Below, piece after piece: positions 7,917 through 15,500 of a DNA stretch of 46,623 nucleotides. The DNA is from Cyclobacteriaceae bacterium. Lineage in GTDB: Bacteria > Bacteroidota > Bacteroidia > Cytophagales > Cyclobacteriaceae. The stretch lies in the NCBI GenBank assembly GCA_023151255.1, contig JAKLJG010000017.1:1-46623 (forward strand), written 5' to 3'. Position 1 is the first letter of the stretch, and the number at the start of each line of letters is the position of its first letter. Both the position numbers and the translations under genes were made by a program. The notes beneath the pieces were generated by a model, which did no database searches, was not told the DNA's origin, and saw only the letters and a list, made by a program, of their open reading frames with translations.

Positions 7917-9017
7917 TCAGTCTCCGAAACTTATACCCAATCCCTTCGCTGCTTTTACCAGGTAGGAATCTTTATTTATAAAGTTGTATTCGCGGGTGGC
8001 TTCTTCCAGGGATACGTACGTAATGGTATTGTTTTTTAGTGCAACCATTTTTCCGAATTCGCCATGGATTACCAACTCCATTGCCTTTACGCCAAATAAA
8101 GTGGCCAGTACCCGATCGAATGCAGTAGGTGTACCGCCCCGTTGGATGTGGCCCAGTACAGTTTCCCTTATTTCAGCCTGGCATCCGGCATCTTTCAATT
8201 GTTTTGATAGTTGAAACGCCACACCTCCAAGCCGCACATGCTCTGAACCTTTTTCACCAGCGCGTGCAACGATGGTACCGTCTTTGGGTTTTGCGCCTTC
8301 GGCTATGACCACATTTACAAAACCTTTACCGGCTTTGTACCGGGCGTCTATCCGCTTAACCAGTTTGGCTATATCGTAGGGTATTTCGGGTATAAGGCAA
8401 ATTTCGGCACCTCCCGCTATGGCCGTATGCAGGGCTATCCAACCGGCATCGCGGCCCATTACTTCCATAATCATAACCCGGTGATGACTTTCGGCAGTGG
8501 TAACCAGTTTATCAAAACTGTCGGTAGCAATTTGCACGGCCGTTTGAAAACCAAAGGTCATGTCGGTTGCCGAAAGGTCGTTGTCGATGGTTTTCGGAAC
8601 ACCAACTATGTTGAGGCCTTTCTGGTGCAAAACCTTCGAAATTTTCTGGGAGCCATCACCTCCGATGTTGATTACTGCGTCAAAGCCAAGGGTATTGATT
8701 TTTTCCACAAGTTCATCCGAACGATCAACTTCTTTAGTGGTTCCGTTTTTTTGCGGAAGCGGAAATTTCAACGGGTTCGATTTATTGGTGGTTTTTAAAA
8801 TGGTACCGCCCTTTACGTGAATGCCCGCAGTTTTCTGCGAGGTAAGCTTAATGATTTGCTGCGGTTCGTTCAATACACCATTAAAAGCCTCAATGCTGCC
8901 ATATACCTCCCAGTTTTTTTCTCTGCGTGCGCGTTTCGCAATGCCGCGAATTACGGCATTGAGCCCGGGGCAATCGCCTCCCCCGGTCAGTACAAGCACT
9001 TTTTTTAGTCCATTCAT
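7917..9017 (-). CDS. pfkA: 6-phosphofructokinase, Gly104/Lys124 type
   Basis: Phosphorylates fructose 6-phosphate to the 1,6-bisphosphate, the committed glycolytic step. At 366 residues it is longer than the 320-residue E. coli PfkA. The opening loop GGGDCPGLNAVIRG is at 12-25, the donor loop GGDGS at 119-123 and the catalytic PKTIDND at 141-147. Gly122 occupies the position that favours ATP, whereas PPi enzymes have Asp there. Lys142 occupies the position that is Gly in E. coli PfkA but Lys in PPi enzymes and in the Gly/Lys group of ATP enzymes. ATP is therefore the more likely donor, but allosteric behaviour should differ from E. coli. It starts 19 bases after tsaC. Confidence 0.93.
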   Translation of the reverse strand: MNGLKKVLVLTGGGDCPGLNAVIRGIAKRARREKNWEVYGSIEAFNGVLNEPQQIIKLTSQKTAGIHVKGGTILKTTNKSNPLKFPLPQKNGTTKEVDRSDELVEKINTLGFDAVINIGGDGSQKISKVLHQKGLNIVGVPKTIDNDLSATDMTFGFQTAVQIATDSFDKLVTTAESHHRVMIMEVMGRDAGWIALHTAIAGGAEICLIPEIPYDIAKLVKRIDARYKAGKGFVNVVIAEGAKPKDGTIVARAGEKGSEHVRLGGVAFQLSKQLKDAGCQAEIRETVLGHIQRGGTPTAFDRVLATLFGVKAMELVIHGEFGKMVALKNNTITYVSLEEATREYNFINKDSYLVKAAKGLGISFGD

Positions 9018-9036
9018 AATGTTGTAAGTTGGGTAT

Positions 9037-9990
9037 TCAAGGTTCGGCTGCAGCCGCCCGTCTTAACCGGTCGTTAATGGCTCTGCCCAGCCCCTGTTCT
9101 TCTACTAATTCGGCAAGGATAACATCTACCGGCATGGTTTCAAAATCGCGTAATGCCTGAAACAGGTTATGCGCGGCTTCATGCAGGTTACCGGTTGTCG
9201 ACAACATGCGCTGGTAGGGTGAATTAAAATTTTTAGAAAGAGTTAAAATACCAGAGCAATGAGCAGGGTACTGCTGCAGCAAATCTTCCATCTTTCCTAG
9301 AACTACTTTTTTTGATGGAGCATAATGACTTTTTAGCTGGCCCGGGGTTTTTGGATTTGCTGACGAGTGGGTATTTATAAAAACTTCTCCGATAACTTCT
9401 TGTAGTTGTTCAACGGTTATGCCGCCCAGCCTGTAAATAACGGGCCGGTTTTTTTCAAAGCCTACTATGGTTGACTCGATGCCTACTGTGCATAGGCCTC
9501 CGTCTAAAATGTAGGGGATGAGATGCCCCAGTTGTTCATTTACGTGTTCAGGCCTGGTAGGGCTAACACGCCCGAACAGGTTGGCGCTTGGTGCAGCCAA
9601 TGGAAAGGCAAGTTGGCTAAGTAGGTTGTGTGTTAATGGATGGTCAGGGCAGCGAAGACCTACCGTGTCCAATCCGGCTGTTACCAAATCGGATATAATC
9701 GTTTTTTTTTGGAGGACCAGGGTTAATGGTCCGGGCCAAAAGGCACGCGCAAGTTTGTCGGCAGGCTCTGGAAAATGCTGAACATATTTTTTTGCTGCCG
9801 GTACATCGGGTACATGTACAATAAGGGGATTGAAATGCGGCCGGTTTTTAGTTTCAAAAATTTTAGCAACTGCCTCCGGATTTAAAGCATTACCGGCCAG
9901 TCCATAAACGGTTTCGGTGGGTATGGCCACCAGTTCACCTGAACGCAGCAGGTGTGCGGCTTTTTCAATATGGGTACCGATTTCCGCCAT
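9037..9990 (-). CDS. tsaC: L-threonylcarbamoyladenylate synthase (Sua5 type)
   Basis: Makes threonylcarbamoyl-AMP from Thr, bicarbonate and ATP for the universal t6A37 tRNA modification. Residues 1-200 are the YrdC fold: IPTETVYGLAGNA near the N-terminus, KxR-type basic residues (KNRPHFNPLI), and the SAN motif in APSANLFGRVSPT. The C-terminal third is the extra Sua5 domain, starting with the linker at about 208-220 (SSANPKTPGQLKSHYAP). At 317 residues this is the long Sua5 form, not the short YrdC. It is first in the operon with pfk and pgk, which links translation quality and glycolysis by transcription only. A divergent small gene begins 37 bp away. Confidence 0.95.
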   Translation of the reverse strand: MAEIGTHIEKAAHLLRSGELVAIPTETVYGLAGNALNPEAVAKIFETKNRPHFNPLIVHVPDVPAAKKYVQHFPEPADKLARAFWPGPLTLVLQKKTIISDLVTAGLDTVGLRCPDHPLTHNLLSQLAFPLAAPSANLFGRVSPTRPEHVNEQLGHLIPYILDGGLCTVGIESTIVGFEKNRPVIYRLGGITVEQLQEVIGEVFINTHSSANPKTPGQLKSHYAPSKKVVLGKMEDLLQQYPAHCSGILTLSKNFNSPYQRMLSTTGNLHEAAHNLFQALRDFETMPVDVILAELVEEQGLGRAINDRLRRAAAAEP

Positions 9991-9999
9991 GCGAACTGT

Positions 10000-10007
10000 T
10001 ATATTTG
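10000..10007 (+). promoter_or_regulatory. Putative -7 box (TATATTTG) of 53-residue gene
   Basis: A full TAnnTTTG match in the 37-bp divergent gap after tsaC, 20 bases before the small gene's ATG. It predicts a leader of about 15 bases. Confidence 0.5.
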
Positions 10008-10027
10008 GAAAGTAAATACATCAGGCT

Positions 10028-10189
10028 ATGAATAACAAAAGTCGCTCAATTTTACGGGTAATTGCCGTGCTGCTGGTTTTGCTGGCGGTGTTAATGGAAT
10101 TGGATATCATTATCATCCCTGCGTTGGCCGGAATGAAATTCTGGATGATGGTAATTGCGTTTGGAGTAATGCTTATCAGTACCCGGTAA
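10028..10189 (+). CDS. 53-residue two-helix membrane protein
   Basis: Not recognised as a named family. It is too short for usual ORF cut-offs but looks real: a basic N-terminus (MNNKSRS), a first membrane helix (about 8-31, containing VIAVLLVLLAVLMEL and ending in four Ile), a short turn PALAGMKF, and a second helix (about 38-51). A perfect -7 box lies 20 bases upstream, and the frame fits almost exactly between tsaC and the convergent gene at 10194 (4-bp gap). Small double-helix proteins of this form recur in Cytophagales genomes, to my recollection. Function unknown. Confidence 0.6.
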   Translation: MNNKSRSILRVIAVLLVLLAVLMELDIIIIPALAGMKFWMMVIAFGVMLISTR

Positions 10190-10193
10190 CCGG

Positions 10194-10532
10194 TTACTGA
10201 ATCACTACGGTAATCTTGTTAATTTTATTTGCCTCCAGCCTGCTGGTTTGCTCTCCGCCACCGGCATTGTCTTTGTCGTCTTTCCGAACGATAATGTAGT
10301 ACGAGATGGCTTTGAGATCTTTAAATTTTGCAATACCTTTTTTATCGGTTACCCCTTCGGCAGCAACATTTTTTTCTGATTTGTAATCCTCCTCCCGTTC
10401 GAAGAGCATAACCGTTGCGCCTTCTTCGGTGTTGCCCAACTCATTTCGTACAGTTACGGTAAGTTGGGTTTTGATGATCTGAAAGCTCAATAGGAAAATT
10501 GAGATTAATACCAAGACAGTAATTTTTTTCAT
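10194..10532 (-). CDS. Small exported protein with CnaB/prealbumin-like domain
   Basis: A 112-residue protein. MKKITVLVLISIFLLSFQII is a signal peptide. The mature part reads like a carboxypeptidase regulatory or CnaB-type beta sandwich: LTVTVRNELGNTEEGATVMLF, then TDKKGIAKFKDL and ISYYIIVRK. This pattern (an opening strand, a D/NxxGxA turn and a closing strand) is common in Bacteroidota surface proteins. The role is unknown; the family call is by strand pattern only. The frame opens at 10607, which would overlap the hexosaminidase 3' end; ATG 10532, giving the signal peptide, is chosen. It lies 52 bases after the GH20 gene and is probably co-transcribed with it. Confidence 0.65.
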   Translation of the reverse strand: MKKITVLVLISIFLLSFQIIKTQLTVTVRNELGNTEEGATVMLFEREEDYKSEKNVAAEGVTDKKGIAKFKDLKAISYYIIVRKDDKDNAGGGEQTSRLEANKINKITVVIQ

Positions 10533-10584
10533 GGCAGTGAATTTACTAATCAAAAGTAATTGCCAGCCGCAAAGTTTGGTAGCC

Positions 10585-12174
10585 TTATTCAAAAATATGT
10601 TTGGCATAATTTACCTGTAAGTCGTCTAACAGCCACCGGTTGGCTTTCAGCCGCTTTACAAAATTGGCGTAATCCCGGCTATTGGCATCGGACCACACCA
10701 CTTCGGCCAGGGCACAGGCACGGGGGTAGGCCATGTATTCGGCATGAGCCGGAGTTTTGATGTACTCGGTCCACAGGTTGGCCTGGGCTCCCAGAATAAG
10801 TGTTGCTTCTTGTGCAGTTAATTGTGGCGGTATGGGTTCGTAGGAATATACCTCCCGCACGGGTGTAAATCCGCCAATAGCCAGCGGCTCGGTAGCGGTG
10901 GTATCCTGGTAATGATCAAAGTAACACCAGTTGCCGGGCGTCATAATGACACGGTGCTTTTGTTTAGCGGCTTCAATACCACCGGCTTCACCACGCCAGC
11001 TCATCACGGTAGCATTGGGTGCCAGACCGCCTTCCAGAATTTCATCCCACCCGATAATCTGGCGGCCTTTGCTGTTGAGGTATTTTTCAATGCGCTGGAT
11101 AAAGTAGCTCTGCAATTCGTGTTCGTCTTTCAGTTTCTCTTTTTTAATTCTTGACTGGCAGTGCTTGCATTTTTTCCAGCTCGCCTTCGGGCATTCGTCA
11201 CCACCAATGTGGATGTATTCCGATGGAAACAATTCAACTACCTCATCGAGTACATCTTGCAGGAAGTTAAACGTTTCTTCTTTGCCGGCACAGTACACAT
11301 TTTCAAAAACGCCCCACGTAGTGGCAACCTCGTAAGGCCCGCCTGTGCAGCCCAGTTCAGGGTAGGCCGCCAAAGCTGCCTGTGAATGGCCGGGCAATTC
11401 AATTTCGGGGATGATGGTAATAAAGCGTTGGCGGGCGTATTCAACAACATCTTTAATTTCTTCCCGGGTGTAGTATCCTCCATAGGGCGTACCATCATAA
11501 ACTTTCGATTTTCCGGCATGGCCGACAACGGTTTCTTTTCGGTATGCAGCAATCTGTTGGAGTTTCGGGTATTTTTTAATTTCGATGCGCCAGCCTTGGT
11601 CTTCGGTGAGGTGCCAGTGAAATCGGTTAAACTTAAACCGCGCCATCAGGTCGATGTATTTCTTAATAAAGTCAACCGGGAACATGTGCCGGCCCACATC
11701 AAGGTGAAGACCACGATAAGCAAAACGGGGCTGATCTTCAATTTCAACAAACGGAATCTGCTTGGCATCGGCTGCCAGTTGTATGAACGACTGCACACCG
11801 TAAAACAAACCCGCAGCGGTACCCGCCTGAATGGTTATGCCATTTTGATTTACGGTTAACCGGTATCCTTCCGGGTGATGATTTGTTTCGGTATTGATTT
11901 CCAGTTTTACAACATCTTCGTCAGTTGACTGTGAACTTATTGTAACTGCCAGCTCTTTCTTTTCAAGATGCGCTTTGAGTAATTCTGCTACGGCTGTTTC
12001 TTCTGCTGAACCGGCCACGATTGTAACTGCCTTTTCCCATTGCACAACATCAGCTCCGGGCTTTGCCGAAAAAGGCATTGGTATAATATTGATGAGCTGA
12101 TCGGTTTGTACTGGTTGTCTGGTTGAACAGGAAAGGAGTCCAACAAACACTGAAAACAGGAAAATTCGTCTCAT
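10585..12174 (-). CDS. Family 20 beta-N-acetylhexosaminidase, lipoprotein
   Basis: Releases terminal GlcNAc/GalNAc from chitin-like or glycoprotein glycans by substrate-assisted catalysis. N-terminal MRRIFLFSVFVGLLSCSTR ends in a lipobox-like LLSC, so it is probably a lipoprotein. A GH20b-type domain (about 30-145) precedes the catalytic barrel. The catalytic Asp-Glu pair is in HIGGDECPK (Asp326, Glu327). FHWHLTEDQGWRIEI, EIELPGHSQAAL and GWDEILEGG are further barrel motifs, and NLWTEYI closes the fold. The frame opens at 12243; ATG 12174 is chosen because it begins the signal sequence and has a -7 box 21-28 bases upstream. Confidence 0.95.
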   Translation of the reverse strand: MRRIFLFSVFVGLLSCSTRQPVQTDQLINIIPMPFSAKPGADVVQWEKAVTIVAGSAEETAVAELLKAHLEKKELAVTISSQSTDEDVVKLEINTETNHHPEGYRLTVNQNGITIQAGTAAGLFYGVQSFIQLAADAKQIPFVEIEDQPRFAYRGLHLDVGRHMFPVDFIKKYIDLMARFKFNRFHWHLTEDQGWRIEIKKYPKLQQIAAYRKETVVGHAGKSKVYDGTPYGGYYTREEIKDVVEYARQRFITIIPEIELPGHSQAALAAYPELGCTGGPYEVATTWGVFENVYCAGKEETFNFLQDVLDEVVELFPSEYIHIGGDECPKASWKKCKHCQSRIKKEKLKDEHELQSYFIQRIEKYLNSKGRQIIGWDEILEGGLAPNATVMSWRGEAGGIEAAKQKHRVIMTPGNWCYFDHYQDTTATEPLAIGGFTPVREVYSYEPIPPQLTAQEATLILGAQANLWTEYIKTPAHAEYMAYPRACALAEVVWSDANSRDYANFVKRLKANRWLLDDLQVNYAKHIFE

Positions 12175-12194
12175 TATCCAGGGGTTAATGAAAT

Positions 12195-12202
12195 CAAAAA
12201 TA
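12195..12202 (-). promoter_or_regulatory. Putative -7 box (TATTTTTG) of GH20 gene
   Basis: A full TAnnTTTG match on the minus strand, 21 bases before the GH20 ATG at 12174. No clear -33 element. Confidence 0.4.
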
Positions 12203-12220
12203 AGGATTACCTGCTTGTGT

Positions 12221-12473
12221 TCAGAAAAAAATCCACCAGGCAAAAGAAAACAGGAGCAGGGTAAGAAGCACAGAAATTATAAAGGCTATTCTTTTCTTCC
12301 TATTTACGTTCTCTTGCTCAGCTTGTACTAGTAAAAGCAACTGCCTTCTTTCGGTTTCGTTTAATGTTTTGGAGTCCAGAAGAAATTTTTTTTTGGGCTT
12401 TACGGAATTTTTTAGTTGGCTTACGTTTGAGTTTTTCGCGCAGATTCAGGTTATACCGGATGGTATCGTTCAT
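12221..12473 (-). pseudogene. Small membrane protein split into two frames at an A9 run
   Basis: Frame one starts at ATG 12473 (MNDTIRYNLNLREKLKRK) and is very basic; it runs on to a stop at 12318. A second frame has good coding character from the run of nine A (T9 on the + strand, 12386-12394): FLLDSKTLNETERRQ, then QAEQENVNRKKR, one membrane helix (IAFIISVLLTLLLF) and a stop at 12221. Removing one A joins them into an 83-residue protein with a basic cytoplasmic head and a C-terminal membrane anchor. It may be a frameshifted gene, a homopolymer sequencing error, or a gene expressed by slippage. An alternative start is 12500. It lies between the type IX cargo gene and the GH20 gene, on the same strand. 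Family not recognised. Confidence 0.55.
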
Positions 12474-12513
12474 CTGTTTTAAAAAACCGCCCAGCAGCAT
12501 AGGGGTAAATTTT

Positions 12514-15500
12514 CTATCGGAGCAACACAACGCCCCCGCGTTTCTCCTGTGGTCCATCCTCCGGGCGATAGGCGCTTCTGTATTTCACAATGTAGGTGTA
12601 GGTTCCGGCAGGGAGTAGTTGACTGGAGTTGTTGTTATACCCGCCATTCCATTTAAACTGCCGGTCGTTTGATTGAAACACTAACCCTCCCCAACGATCG
12701 AAGATAAAAATCTGAAAACCGGTGTCATCAACGAAGTAAGAAAAGATGCCAAATTCTTTATTCGGTGTATTACCCCCGCCATCAGTCAATTGGCTACTCG
12801 GCCTGAAAGCGGTAGGTGCAACAATACGCGGTTTGCATTCTTCAATAACATCGGTTTGATCAAATGAAGCACACCCGAACGAGTTTACCAAATCAACCCC
12901 GAAAACTCCTGGTTCAGTTACCAGCAGGGTACGGTTAGTCTCTCCCGTTAATAACACACCCCCCTGATACCACTGGTAGCTTTGAAAGCCGGCCCCGGCA
13001 TCAAGCAGCACTTCACGCGAATTTGGATCGGGGTTGGCCGGGTTGTTACAGATAAGTGCTTTTGATGGTAATGATCCTGGTGTAACCGGGAATAGAATAA
13101 TTTCCCGTTCGGCAAATTCGGTACAGCCGGGTATGGTGCCTGTAAGCCTGTACAAACCGGCCGTTGTACGGGTAAGTGTTGATGAGGTTGCTCCGGCAAT
13201 ATCCACCCCGTTTACTGCCCACTGAAAGGCAGTACCCGGAATAGTGCTGCTGCCGGTAAGTGTAAAAGGAGAACCGATGCATGGAGGCGTTGTAGTAAAC
13301 GTGATTTGCAAATCGCCTGCTACAAAAACAGTTTTGGACGTTGAACTAAAAACACATCCCGAAACAGAACTAACCACCTCCACACGGTACGTTATCCCGT
13401 TGTCAGCCAGGCTGGCCAAAATGGATTGGCCACCGGGTATAAGTAAACCGTTGCGATACCACCGGTACGTGTAGGTTCCTGCCGGGGTGGCCGTAGCCGT
13501 TAGCGTAACCTGGTCTTCGCATGGATCGGTTTGATTGAAATCAGTGACAACATTATTATTCACAAAAACGGTTACGGCAGTATCCAGCGGACAAAACCCG
13601 GCTTGAGTTACAAGTACATTGTACACCTGATTTCCCTGTGGTGGATTTGCCGAAATAGTTTGAAGGGTTGCTGACCCGATAATGTTGGGTCCGCTCCACA
13701 GCCAGCCGGTGCCTCCGGTAACGCCAACCGTTATGGGGTTGGTGCAAGGATTCACGGTAAACCCGGTGATTGCAACTACCGGATCCTGGTTGAACGTTTG
13801 AGCGGGTGAAGCAAAAAGACAGCCACCGGCAGTCATTTCAACAATGTATGTTCCGCTGGGCACTCCTGGCGTATCAAATGGCGAGCCTGATCCGCTGCCG
13901 GTAGCCACTACCTGAGCTGTGGTTGAATTGATAATCCGATAGGTAAAGGGCAATGCTGTGGTATGGGTTACCCGTAGTACCAGCGGGTCGCAGGTGTTTT
14001 GCCTGATAACCGAGGAAATCGTAAACGCATTATCATTGATGCTTACAACATTGATGCTTGTACAACCGGATATCTGGTCGGTTACGGTAATACCGTATGA
14101 TCCGGCACCAAGCCCGGTAAACGGAGGTAGTACTGGCCCTGCAGGGCGATCAACATCAGAGAGAGAGGTTGATGGTCCTGTAACAAAATAGGTAAACAAT
14201 GTTGAAGCAGGCGTGTTCAGTGTTAAAGCAATCTGCCCGGTTAATGTTCCGCAACCTGCCGTTGGCGAAGGAACAGCCGTAAACACAGGTGATTCGTTAA
14301 ATGTAAAGGTTACACTATCATGAACGGTACATAATGTAATCGGATCGGTAACCTGTACGCTGTATTCAAAAATTCCGGGGATGCTGGAGTCAACCGATCG
14401 GGTTTGTGCCGTACCGGCCGGTGCGCCATTGATTGTCCAGGCATAGGTTGTACCCGGATTTTGTGCATTGAGCGGAAATACCGGAGTATTCTGACATAAG
14501 GTTTGATTAGGCCCCAGTTCAACAATCGGTCGGTTATCGGCTACCAAAATGGAACCACTGGAACGGCAACTAGTTACGTTATTGGTAATAATTACGCTTA
14601 CAATACTTTGCTGACTGACACTGATAGTGCGGGTTGTATCACCGGTTGACCACAAGAAGGAAAGGTCGGCCAGATCCGGATTAGTTACCGGTGTCGCTTC
14701 GAGCGTCAGTGGCCCGTTACACAGTACGGGTTGAGGGATGCCGGCAGGTAAAAACGTAGGGTTTGCCGGTGGAGGAAAGATGGTAATTGTTTGTACGATG
14801 GTTGTATCTAAGCCGCAACGGTTAAAAACACGCAATGAAACAACGTAATTGGTAGGTATACCAACGGTCGGATAGGTATGCTCCACTTGTGATTGGGTTG
14901 ATCCGGTACCATCACCAAACGACCACTCAAATTCATCAATCGGGTCGGTGCCGAAAGCAAGGAACGAGGTGGGTGAACCTTCACAGAATCCTGCAATCTG
15001 CATACCTGCCGGTTGAACCACATTACCAACATTTTGGATGAAGTTAGGCAAACCCAACCGGCTTTGTGTTCCGGGAGCAAGCGGAAAGCCGTTAGGTATA
15101 AAACCTGAAAGCAATGTTGTATCGGCATTGAAGGTAATAGTTCCTACATAAGGTTTATTATTAACCGCAACGTAAAGTTGACCATCCGGACCAAGTTGTA
15201 TTGCGCCCAGCTCTTCATTTACTGCCGCCATCGGTGGCATTATCTGGTGTGGCCTGCCAAGGGAGTCGAAATAAAACTCAACCAGGGTGGATTGCCCCGG
15301 TGCGGAATTACGAATGGTGGCAAAGAATTTATTAAGCGCAAACTCAATCCCGTAAATCTGCCCAGCTGGTGCAGTTGGATAAGTCGGAACTATCGAACGG
15401 AAATTGGTAACCGCGCCCGTGGTGTCGACAAAATCAAAAATTTCAAGGGCTGCGATTTGATATGTTGAGGGCGCTACCGCTCTGCTTAGGGCTACCATCA

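Noticed and set aside
12318-12557. A 79-residue basic frame taken as a complete gene
   Set aside because: Its first part overlaps the end of the type IX cargo gene, and its last part loses coding character after the A9 run, where another frame takes over. It is treated as one half of a split gene.
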